Below are positions 36,901 to 49,789 of a DNA stretch of 64,000 bases, one piece after another; position 1 is the first letter of the stretch; each line of letters begins with the position of its first letter. Source of the stretch: Anadara kagoshimensis (Eukaryota; Mollusca; Bivalvia; Arcoida; Arcidae). The stretch lies in assembly GCA_021292105.1 (NCBI GenBank), contig CM037869.1, forward strand, positions 36,149,835 to 36,213,834. The letters run 5' to 3'. The notes beneath the pieces were generated by a model. The model had not been told where the DNA came from. It ran no database searches and saw nothing but the letters and a program-made list of their open reading frames with translations. The position numbers and the translations under genes were made by a program.

Positions 36901-39841
36901 TGTCAGACTATACAAAAGGTTGAAAGCTTTTAAGATAATTTACCGTTTCAGTATCTGTTTGCATCTGTGACCTTGGACTTTGGACCAATGACTTTCATTC
37001 AAATATCAAAATGATCGTAATACCAATGCCTATAATATTCTAATATACATGACTTTACAAAACGTTTATAGTTTTCGAGATAATTAGCAATTTTAGTATT
37101 CGTTTGTAGCTGTGACCTTGACCTTTTAACCCATGAACTTCAGTCATATATTGAAATGATCGTTACGCCAATGCCTACAATATTGTAATACACATGCCTA
37201 AACAACTCTTTGTAAAGGACGCAACTTCTTTATTAATCTCTTAAGTAATTAATCTAAGGAGTAATCAATTTATGAACAAGTTCGTGAAGTGCGGGACCCG
37301 GTGTGTATAATGCTCTGCTTTGTACCAATGCCCACTCAGGGCGACTTTAAGGTACTAGCTTACTGAGCCAGTACGCCGCAGACAAGCGTACCACTCCCCC
37401 GGTAACATTATGCTGACGACACAGGGTGAACCAATAAAGACAAACGGCAAGGAAAATTCACTTTCCCACATAGAGTCTGAGCGGGATCTAACCCTGGATT
37501 TGTAGACTGACGTTTTATCCATTAAGGCACCGCAGCCTCTACTTTCAATTAGGAATTTTAGCAATAACAGATTTTCAATTATAAATTATATTTTCTTTAT
37601 TTAATAATGCAGATGTTTAAAGACTTGTACACATTAGTGGCATTAGATAACTACAGAGGAAACTTTATTTTGGTGGTTTGTAGAGACCAAGATGCAGAGT
37701 TGCAGAAACCACTTACGCAAATATGGAATTTCTTACCTGGGATGAAGGCCAAGATTCATTCATTGCAGTTTAGTTTAGGTTTTACAAATGACCTTATCTA
37801 TGAAATAATCGAAGAGAAAGTCTTTGAATCAGATTTATTGCCATTTTATATGAATAATAAAAAAGGAATCGGGATTACCGATACAGGTATTTGTGCTGAT
37901 AAAAGTAGTATGATAGACGATATTTTCGACCCCAAAAGATCACAAAAAATTAAAACGGAACAGCGCCATTCATCCATTCAAAGCATTTATCCCCGCCTTC
38001 TTTGATATCACAATAGAGAGCACAAAACAAAATCAGACTTGACGAGAGGTTGACGGGCGATGGTAATTTACTGTATTGTAAACGTTATTCTTATTTATGT
38101 AAGGAAAAGGATTGAAATATTTTTGCGTAGCTCTGAACTATGGAGAGAAATTTTGTCGTATATAAGTGCCCCTTTTTGGGCTCCAGTATTGACGCCCAAT
38201 GACTTCATGATATTTAAATAAAGTAAATGAGGACTTTTATAATATAAACATATTAACCAATTATAAGATGGGTCTAATTCGGCCTTTTTACTTTTTTTGG
38301 GGAAAACATATTGGTTTTAAAGCATATCAAATCATTAATTTCAGTGACGTATGTTGAATTAGCCGTGATGCTTTTTTCTTGCGCATCTTCATTTTTTAAA
38401 AAAAAAAAACCAAACATTAATAGATATTTATTTATGTATAATATTCAATGAATTTTTTTATCAAAACACTATCTCACTTCCCTGCCTGATGGAATTCCAC
38501 GTATTTAACCTCACATTTCAGTTTCAAAGTTTTTAGTTTGCTTCTGGGTTGAGATTTGGACATGGATCAGTATGTTTGCTTTTTATTTGAACAATTTTCT
38601 TTCCGGAATTGTACATGTCATTTAAGGGTTGAGAAAATTCAAACATAGTAAAAAAAGCAATTTCATATAATCACCATTTAAAATTGCTTTTTGATCAAAT
38701 AATTTTCCGCTTTGACTAGTCTTCTTCGCCAAACTGTCTGGGAAACTAACTTGTAAAACTTTAGACATTGATTAATTGTAGAGAGTTGAGTTGAGTAATT
38801 GTGTTTTACGTCCCAGTCAAGAATATTTCACTTATATTAAGACGTCGCCAGCTTTAGGCGAATGTGAAGAAATTTTACCTGTGCGTTGCGCTGATTGCAT
38901 TATACAGCAGGGTTTTTTATTGTGTCAAGCCTACCGTGACACGGGACCTCGTTTATTTTTAGTTCCAATGACTTTCATTTCGTAATGCCGAGTGCTTGGC
39001 GAAAGAACAGTAACTACCCACTCAAGTCTTGGGTCATACCCGGCCAAAGATCGAACCAACGACCTTTTACTTATGGAGCGAGCACTCTACCAACTGGGCT
39101 ACCCCAGTGGTCGGGTAATTGTAGAGAATACGATGATAAACGTGGCATGTCATAAAGTCTTCTTTTTTTATTTTCTGTGCTCTTACGAGTAGTTTTGTTG
39201 GGTATTGCGAAGTACATGTGCATATATTGATTGTGTTTTCGAATTGCAAAATTCTTGTACTTTAAAAATAGTTTTATTTTATTTGTGATGTTTTAATTTG
39301 CTAAAACAATTATGACCACTGATTAATTTTCATAATGATTATGTTTAACCAGAACAATTCAGAGGAGAAATGAAAACCTGTTATAAAACTCGATGTAATG
39401 AGACAGCTTTATTGACCAATGAGAAAATATCGTTTGTTGCAAAAACGATTGGAACAGTTGTCTTGACGGTTGAGGTTTTAGGAAATGGTAATACGAGTGG
39501 TTTTATAATTGCACATATGCGGAATCAAAGTCATATTAGTACAACTACTACAGCAACAGTACCGAAATCATTAGGTAAAGTACTAATACAATGATCCTTT
39601 AATTTGAGATCAATTTTAAAGCATTTTGTCCAAGTAGTAACAAAACCAGGGGTTCCAGCCCACAGCCCCTTCCATTACTTTAACATAGCGCCCACAGACC
39701 CCTTCCCATTAAGTGTGATTGGCTGATAGAGATATAATTTGTATTCTTAATGATCCGTGACATGATAAGGTTTACCTTTATAGATAGTTCAAATAAATAG
39801 GTGTGAATAATACTGTTCGCATAATACTGTCTTCATTCATG

Positions 39842-39891
<50 letters not shown>

Positions 39892-42800
39892 ACACACACT
39901 GAATAAAATGTACTTGACGCACTCTGCTATAAAGGCAGACCCTATCATGTCACGGATGATTAAGAATGAGAAGGGCTCTGACGGGTTAATTAAAGCAATA
40001 GGAGGGGCGGCGGGCAGGAACCCCTGGTTTGGTAACTACTTTTAGAATAGAGAGTTTTCGGTTTTTAGAGGTTAAGTTTAGCATAAACGAAAAAGAAAAG
40101 TTCGGGCTAAAGGAATCTGTCTAGTATAGGGAGTCATCCGGTTAAGAGAATTTTCACTGTATTTAAAGCAAAACATCGGCAAGAGCAGTAAGCCCTCCAG
40201 CAAATATCTTATCATGAGAATGAATGGGCGTTGCACTGAGACAATTTTTGCACTCTAAAATATTTATTCACTAAAAGATAATGGAATACGCCAGGCATCC
40301 AATATTATTGATATAATCAGTATATGCATGCATTTCATAAATATTTTTTCCCATCTAGGTGTTAAATCATATATATATATACAGTCCAACCTGCCTAACA
40401 GGTCACTATATAGGAGCCACCTGCTTAAAAGGCCAGTAGAATTGTATCCCATTATTCTTTATTTATATTATTTGAATCAAAAACAAACATACTTATCCAT
40501 TTCCGAATCACAATCCAGAAGCAAAGTAAAAACTTTGGAACTGACAAGTTAGGTTAGACACGTGAACTTCCACCATGGAAGTGAGGCCGGGTGCTCCGGA
40601 AGGGTAAGCACCTCCTGTTTAGCTAGCTACACCCGTATATGTAAAGGCCACTTTTACTGGTTCCCTTTGGTGGCCTTTATAGACAGGTGTGACTGTTTAT
40701 ATTGTCTACAGATCATTGTATTCATGTAAAATATCTCGCATTCTGTCTATTGCTTCAGAACCAACATGTCCCAATGCAGACTATTTTTACGATGGAAAAG
40801 CGGATATATATTACAAAAGCTATATGAAATATATTGAGTTTGTTCCATGGAGTGAAGCAAAGACTGTATGTGAAAATGAAGGTGCACAATTGTTGATCTT
40901 ACACAGTAAGAAAATGTTAGAATTTGCCGTCAGAAGTGAGTACCACAACAAAATTGTTATAAGTTGTCTTCTACGTGTCACTGTCTTTCCTAAACAGTTT
41001 TCTGGATGGTTCCTTTTTTGTTGAGAGATCGCAAATTTCATGGTTTTACCGGACCTTTAAATGCGCGACCTATACCGTATACGCTTATTTTTGCTCTCTG
41101 GACTTGCCAAAATTATTTATGTGCATCCACTTGGATGCATACAAATCATACATTAGTCATCGTAGTTTCGAAATTTATTCTGTCCCTTTCTCTTTTCAAT
41201 TTATCATTTATAATCTTTGTTACTGTGGTTGAAATTGCATGATTATAAACACATAATAACATTGTGTTGGGCAAACAAGCCAATTTTCTGTCTTTTTGTC
41301 TTGAATGAAACACAAAAAAAAAAAAAATAAAAATAAAAGAAGACTATGAAGTGCTCAATCCTTTTTTTTAACATGGAAACGTGACCTCTGAACCCTCATT
41401 TCTTTTTACCCTGCGTTCCTAGGACCCCACATATTAAACATCTACATATTACATTGCTCCGTCAAAATTTTATGATTATGCAATGGAATAATTACTGTAA
41501 ATCCATGCAGTTTCTTGTATGGTTCATGTTGGATCAATAATGACTAAAGGTAACATCTAAGAAAAAAAATTCTTAACACACAAAGAAGTCTAAACTTTAC
41601 TCCTTTTTCCATTCAATTCGATCAGAAAGATCCTCATGAGTAGTTGAGTTGCGTAATAGTGTTTAACGTCCCAGTCAATAATATTTCACTTATATCGAGA
41701 CGTCGCCAGGTATAGATGAAGGTGCAGAAATTTTGCATGTGCGCTGCGCTGATGGCATTATACAGCAGGGTTCGTTATCGTGCCAAGCCTACTGTGACTT
41801 AGTTTATTTTAAGTTCCCATTCGGAGCACCCGGCCTCACTTCCCTGGTTGAAGTTACGTGTCTAACCTGACTTGTCAGTTCCAAAGCTTCTACTTTGCTT
41901 CTGGATTGTGATTCGGACATGGATTACTATGTTTGTTTTGATTATACAAACAAAGTAAAGAACCCTACTTGCACATTGCCCTGAGCGCACTGGAAAGGTA
42001 AAAAAATTACCACTTAATCTATAACTGATGATGTCTGAATTTAAGCGAAAACATTTAAAATCACTCAAACATCAATCATATATTACACATATTCCAAAAA
42101 TTATTTAAAAGGAATATTCTCCTGTTCAACATAGTAATCCATGTCCGAATCAAAATTCAGAAGCGTGACACGTGCACTTATACCAGGGAGGTGAGACCAG
42201 GTGCTCCGGAAGGGTAAGCACCTCCTGTTTAGCTACCTACACCCGTCAAGTGTGTGATCAAAATTGTGTGAAAGGAACATGGAACTATGGGACGTCGAAT
42301 ATATCCAGGACAATCCTTTTAGGCCCTGATAAACCTAGGCCTGCAATATCCCTGAGTCATAAAGTTATTTGCAAGCAGCCTGCTTCGTTGTACAAGGCTT
42401 ACTAGAGCTTCCCTCTTTTTCTAAAGAAACGCCATATAGTATTTGGGTTGGCATGAGTGATATACAACATGAAGGCGAATGGAAATGGGTAGATGGAACA
42501 AATGTTACAAGTGAATTCTGGGATACCTGTCAACCTGACAACTCTCAATTAGGCGAAGATTGTGGAATGCTGCATATCCATCATCAAAAGCTCATTGATG
42601 TCGATTGTAACTTTTTTTATAAACCTTTTATTTGCACATGCAAAGACAACGAAACATTGAGTATGGAAGTTGATATTCAGGAAGAAGGTAAAGTTTATAT
42701 TTATTGTCTTTTGTACTTCCCGATTCCCGAAGTAAGGGTAAACACGTGATATTCAAAATGGGAATAAGGCGGGATGCTCCGGAAGGGTAAGAACATCCTG

Positions 42801-45800
42801 TTTAGCTAGCTCCATCCGCCACGTGTGTAATCAAAATTGAGTGAAAGGTACATGGAACTTTTGGACGTCAAATATACCCATGGTTACTCTAGATACAGAG
42901 ACATTAAACGTATCAACAATACTGTGATGGCGGCCATAAAACTTTTTGAGGGCCCTGATTAATTTGAAACAAACATACAATGCAGAAGATGCGAGAATTA
43001 GAATATATCTAAAAAATAAAAACGGTTCCGATATGATGATTGTGTATATTACTATAGAAACAATGACAAATGTTCAATATTTGGACAGGATTGTTAGTTT
43101 TAATAATTTCAGTTTCAAACATAATATAATAGAGCTTGGTCATAACATCGTATTACATTAGAGAGTTAAGTAAAGGAGCTTAACGTCCAAGTCAAGAATA
43201 TTTAACTTATATTGAGACGTCGCCAGCTATAGGCGAAAGTGCTTAAATTTTGCCTGTGTATTGTGCTGATGGCATTAGACAGCAGGGTTCTTTATGGTGC
43301 CAAGCCCACCGTGACACGGGACCTCGATTATTTTGTTTATTTTAAGTCCTTATTTTTGAAAGAATTGTGACTTTCATTTCGTAATGCCGAGTGGTTAGCA
43401 AAGAACAGTCGCTACCCACTTTCAAGTCTTAGGTCAGATCCGGCCGGGGTTCGATCCGCGAACCCACAACCTACCACTAACGGAGCAAACACTCCACTAA
43501 CTTAGCTACTCCAGAGAAATTTTATTCCGATTTTCAAGGATACTCGACGTTATTCTATTGTTACATCATGTAATGATGTTATTTTGTTTGGCATGATGTG
43601 TGCGTATTGCCGAAACAGTGCTTTTTTAAAAAAGAATAACTGCCCTTTACATATAGGATATTTTCAATTTTCACGAAATACAAGAAAAATAATCGTTAAT
43701 TGCATGTTTATGTGATTTTTATAATATTTATGTATTTGAACAATGTTTGTTTCAGAAATAAACTTTTATTCAAACCTTTATAAATCCAACATTTTATTAT
43801 ACATAAATGTAAGCTTCTCTTAATTCTTAAATCTGTCATTGCCATTTCAGAATGTTTTGTAACGGGGTACACCATGATAGAAAAAGAGGTACTTTACTAT
43901 AAAGTGTTTGAAACATCTCTGAACCACGACCAAGCTGAAAATACCTGTATCACAGACGGCGTACATCTTCTTTCTATATCTACGTTATATGAATACAGCT
44001 TTATCAACAAGTTAAGCTCTGGTAAATATTATTATTATTTGTCATTTTATTTAACCACCTGCTGTTTGCAAATCAATTGTTGACTCATTGATATTGCAAG
44101 CCTAGGCTTATCAAGTCCCTCAAAAAGTTTTATGACCGTCATCACAGTATTTGTCTCTGTGCCCTGGATATATTTGACGTCCCATAGTTTCATGTTCCTT
44201 TCACACAATTTTAATCATACAAATGGCGAGTGTAGCTAGCTTAATAGGAGGTGCTTACCCTTCCGGAGCACCCGGCCTCACTTCCGTGGTGGGAGTTCAG
44301 ATGTCTAACCTAACTTGTCAGTTTAAAAGTTTTTACTTTGCTTCTGAATTGTGACTCGGACATGGATCAGTATGTTTGTTTTTGAGTATTGTATCATTGT
44401 AACCAGCTCTCGGTTATAATGTCTCTTTACAATAATTGTGTTAAAATAAAAACAAAAGATGCCCATTAGTCACACAGATAAAATTTGTAAAAGTGTCTCC
44501 TAAAACCCCCAAATGCCGATTGGCATCAATTATTTTATGGACCTTGTTTATTTCAAGTTCCCCTCCCAAAGAAAATGTGACTTTTATTTCACAATGCCGA
44601 GTGCTTGGCGAAAGAACATTCACTACCCACTTTCAAGTCTTTGGTCATACCTGGTAGGGGTTCGAACCCACGACCTCCTTCTTACGGAGCGAGCACTCTA
44701 CCAACTGAGCTACCGCAGTGGTAAAGAAGTATAAGAGTACAAACATATACATTGAAGCGTGACTTATACTGTTAATTGATATATATAGGCAAACAACATT
44801 GACCTGTCCGTTTGACCTTTCATTAGGAATATTGATATAGGAGGGTCCACCCAAAACACGGGTAGTGTTAAGATTCACAGTTAATACATTGACATATTGC
44901 CCATGATTAGTGTCACATCAGGTATACGAAATATACACTCATGATCCCTATTACTTGAATTTACTCGTCCATTATGAATATTTAAATCAAAGGTCAAGCG
45001 GACAGGTCAATGTTGTTTACCTATATAATATGTTAATATTATATAAACTAAAGATGTATTTCCACATGCATTTCAGAACTAAGTGGCGGATTATACCATA
45101 TACATTCAGACGAACGATTCTACCAATTGTTTCTGAAAACCGATTTAAAAAAAGCATCGTCAGAAATATTGAATGCTGGTAAAGACCGATGTTATGTACT
45201 TGATGGTTCTACGCTTTCTCTGGATACTAGAAACTGCTCTGATAAACTACCTTTTATATGTGGATTATATTGCAAAGAAAAAGATTTAATCAAAGCGGTA
45301 CCTGATAAACCAGACTATGAACAGGGCTATTTTGGTATGTAAACAAAAAAGTCCTATATTTGTTCGTTTGTGTTTATCGTTAGTTGAAGTATAAGTAAAC
45401 ATTTTTGACCTGTTCTCTTGAACTTTCATTTAAAAATATTTATCATGGACCAAGTACAACTGTGTATAGGTAACACAGGTGTTTATTCTGTATACACCAT
45501 GAGATATACTTACCTCGTAGAGTACATCTGTGCAATGTGTATGTACAAGTATTAACTTGGATCTTATTACTACCCATGCATTGGGTGGACCCTCCTATAT
45601 TAATATTGCTAAATGTCAAATAGACAGGTCAATAATGTTTATCTATATATTTCATTTAATACAAAATGTAAACATATATAATTTCCTATCTTACCGATGG
45701 TTTAATAATGAATAGTAATACGATAAAGGACAAATTGGTTAATGTGAATTTTGAATTATACAGTCAAACCTGTCTATGAAGGCCACCACAGGGAACCAGT

Positions 45801-48800
45801 AAAAGTAACCTTTATGAGCAGGCGGCCTTTATAAACAGGTTCAAATAATATGAATAAAGAACAATTAAGATACAATTGTACTGGCGTTTATAAGCAGGTG
45901 GCCCTTATATAGAGGTGAGCTTTAAAACAAGTTGGACTGTATATAGAATTTTAAGTTTTGCTCATTCGAGAAATAAATTTGGTAGAAAAATATGTAAATA
46001 TTTTTATCCTTAAAATCTATTATAAGCAAATTTAGTTTTCTCTTTTGTATTTTCCTTAAATTACTTTAACTGTCAAATATAAAGATCAGAATTCTGATAT
46101 AAATACCCTTGCAAACTAGATTGAGAAGGGTGTATAGGAATTACCATGTCTGTCTGTCTGTCCATCCGTCTTAGAAATTAAGATATTTATTTTTGTACTT
46201 TCCTTACATACAGTTTTGGATGCATTTGTATTTATTTTTGCATGTTATAGCATGAAACAAATGTCAAAAGTCATGAACTAGACCTAATTAAACAATTGAA
46301 TTTAAATGAGCATATCATTAACTTATACAACTTTTTTTAGGTCTGGTTTTTTTTCTTTGAATGCCTTTTAAAATAAGGCCAAGGTCATGACCTTTTTCAA
46401 TTTCGATTTCGTTCCTTTTCGGTTGAGAAGACAACTACTGTATATCCACAAATATAGTGTACAAGGAAAATACAAGAATAAAGTCGTACTTTCAAACAAA
46501 TTCACACAAAATTGTCAAAACTTGATACAAAATCTACTGACCTAATAGGAATTTTTTTTTCACCCAAAAGTGAATTTAATTCTGTACATACAGCTTTAAC
46601 AAAACAACAAATATAACTATTTCAAAAGTATCCCTTCTGTACCTTCTTACTCGTGACAACTTTAAATGTGATGTAATAGTTGGAATATTCTTGCTGATCA
46701 CACCTGGGAAAAACCCGAAAAACAAAAACCTACTTGACCTTAAATACCCAGATGTAACTTTGAATGAGGCCCAATTGGTATTTTAACTTGATCAAATTTT
46801 CAAAGTTATCCAAAAAATTCTCTATGTACAGGAGAACTGAAAAACAATGTTTTCACTTAAAATTTGGCTATGTTAGTGTATTTTAAATGTATTTTTTGTT
46901 TTGTTTTATGGAAACATTTTCAATTTTAAAGAAATAAATAATTAAAACCATCTGCACTCTATCTATGGAATTACAACGTTTCAGAACCACTGGACATTAT
47001 CTATTTTCAGAAAAATATGAAATACTTGCATCAACGGACAATGGTTTAAAACACTATTACATAGAGACAGAAGTTCGAATGTCATTTATAGGGGAAATTA
47101 CGACGGGCGAACCTGTATACAGTATGGATATTTTGTATGAAAAGAATATTTTATTCTGGCACAGTCGAGAATCGACATTTATTATGGAGACTGCCATGAA
47201 GGATTCCCCCAACAACAGTCATCGGCGATTTGTTAATACCGGTGATCCCTACACGTATATAGCTGTTGATTGGTTATATGAGAATGTTTATTGGTCGTGC
47301 ATGGTGTTGCAGACAATAAGTGTTTCAAATGGAAATTATACTAAGATATTGTATATGCAAGATATAAACAAACCTAGATTTCTTCAGTTAGATTCTTTTA
47401 CAGGGTAGGTATGGTATTTTAGATACTTACCCTACTGTAGAACCTAGATAAATGCTCCTGTCTAAAGTTCACATGTTACGCAAAATTTGCAATTTGTTGT
47501 TTTTTTTTTAAAAATCGGAAATTATCTTTTTTTTAATTCTGATTTGGAAACGCACAGGTATATTTGTTTTTGAATACAGCAACATAAAAATAACCACAAC
47601 TATTTTAACATTATCGAATCTAGACAACAGAAAATCGTTTCTTTTAAGTAATTAAATTATTATACGTCCACAGACAAAGAATTTAGCTTTAACCTTCTAC
47701 AGTTTAGGGAATAAACGTGTTCATAAAGTTTCTCAGACGAGCTTACAAAGCACTGTGTTAATTGTTTATTTCACTTCAATACTGATAAACTGCCAGATCA
47801 TTAACCATTGAACATTTCTCTCTTTAGCATAAATTATTTTATATAAGGAATCGTTCATTTAAGAGCAGAATGAAACTTCTTCCATGTCTGATCAATTAGA
47901 ATAAAGATCCATTTTGAGTGCAAACGCCCGTTTTGTGAAATCGTTAATTTGATGACCAATAAACATATAAGATTATGCTATTTCTTTGAAATTGATGTGT
48001 ATTTTAAACTAGTTTTTCAGGAGAAGCTGCAATTTTTTGTAGGGTTTTAGATTGCTTCCGTATGACAATAGAATGTATTTTTTCATATTACTTTCGGGAG
48101 AGCTTAAAACAGGTTGTGGAAGTAATTAAAACAATCTTGCTTACACACGTGAGGAGTGTAGCTACCTCAACAGGAAGTGTTTACCCTCTCGGAGCACCCG
48201 GCCTCACTTCCCTGGTGGAAGTTCACGTGTGTAACCTGATTTGTCACTTTGCAGCTGGATTGTGATTCGGACATGGATTAGTATGGTTCCTTTTGTTTAT
48301 TCTCATACAATATAACTGACAACTTGATCCTTTATATATCTGTTATAATATTAGGCTTATACAAATACTAATTCTTAACTAATGATGTCTTACAGATTAT
48401 TAATTTGGCTAGAACCTTTGGGGGTAATATTTGCTACTATGGACGGTCAAGAGAAGGTGCAGGCTATCAATGGGAACTTTGATCAACTTGTTGTTGATAG
48501 CTTTTTAAAAACCATGTTTATCAGTCATGACAATTTCATCACAAGAGAGCGGTTACGGTCCATTGAAGATAAACTTAACCATCTTATTTATCATAACGAT
48601 TTCGAATCGGTAGACTGCCTAAACAAATTTCGTTCAAGCAATCATTTCGATGCCAAAGTTCATGGAGGAAATATACCATTTAAGGAATACACGCATTTAA
48701 TTTTTACAGATAATTTTTATGTAATGGCATACGCAGACATTATTTTTATGATAACAATACGCTCATTGGTATGAAAAACATATTTCAACCAGGCAAACGA

Positions 48801-49738
48801 CATTCACTTTATATGCAAAATGTCATTCATTTAAATGAGACTTGGAGCAACGTAAAAATAATTGATGAACGCAAAATAAAATGTTTACATCAAGGTAATT
48901 ATTATTTTATTAAAGCTTATTGGTCCTTCTTTTTTACTCATTTGAATATCTTTAAAAGTATTTGGATATATCACAAATTTGGTACTAGTTGAGTTGAGTA
49001 ATGATGTTTAATCTCCTAATGAAGAATATTTCACTTATATCGAGACGTCGCCATGTATAGGTGAAAATGTAGAAATGTTGCCTGTGCGTTGCGCTGGTGG
49101 TATTATAAAGCAGGATTCTCGATTGTCCCACGTCTACCGTGACGCGCGACATCGTTTATTTAATGTTCCTTTTCGACAGAACCGTGACTTTCATTTCATA
49201 ATGCCGAGCACATGGTAAAAAAAAATACTTTTAAGTTTTGGGTCAGGCGCGGTCGGGGTTTGAACCCACGACCTGTCAATTACGAAGCTAACATCAACTG
49301 TTCAGTTGCCGCAGTGGTAATTTTGGTACGAGCAATAGTGAGGATTAATTTAATTCTGAAACGGCCGTCAAGTGCAGAATTAAGACAGGTTAGGGAATCT
49401 TTATTTTTGTATGATAAACAGTCAACATGAAAATTAACATGTAGCAGAACACAAAACTAAAGCACACGATATGAACTGTGGTTCATTGGGACAATATGAA
49501 TATGAATTGTCACCGGATCTTACAAATAAGTGTAACGAAGATTTGTGACCACTTCAGTTTTGTGTCTGTATAGTTGCATTAAAACTTAATTTTATTTATT
49601 ATATTGGTCCTTAGGTGCTTTAAAAGATTAAATTTGCTGTTTTCAAATCGTAGTATGTAATATATTTCTCATCAATGAAAAGATGTTCTGTAAATAAATA
49701 CATTGTAATTACTTGGATTTATTCTAAATTACCAACAA

Positions 49739-49789
<51 letters not shown>

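Noticed and set aside
37887-38005. Read-through of exon 6 to a stop at 38005
   Set aside because: The translation leaves the M28 pattern at once, whereas splicing to 39353 restores it in phase.
46965-47010. Upstream start or acceptor at 46984 for exon 12
   Set aside because: Phase 1 entry at 46985 runs into TAA; entry at 47011 gives a clean propeller blade in phase.
48721-48792. Micro-introns of 16 or 24 bp to explain the frame break in exon 13
   Set aside because: Far below any credible intron length, and the 16-bp version still hits a stop.
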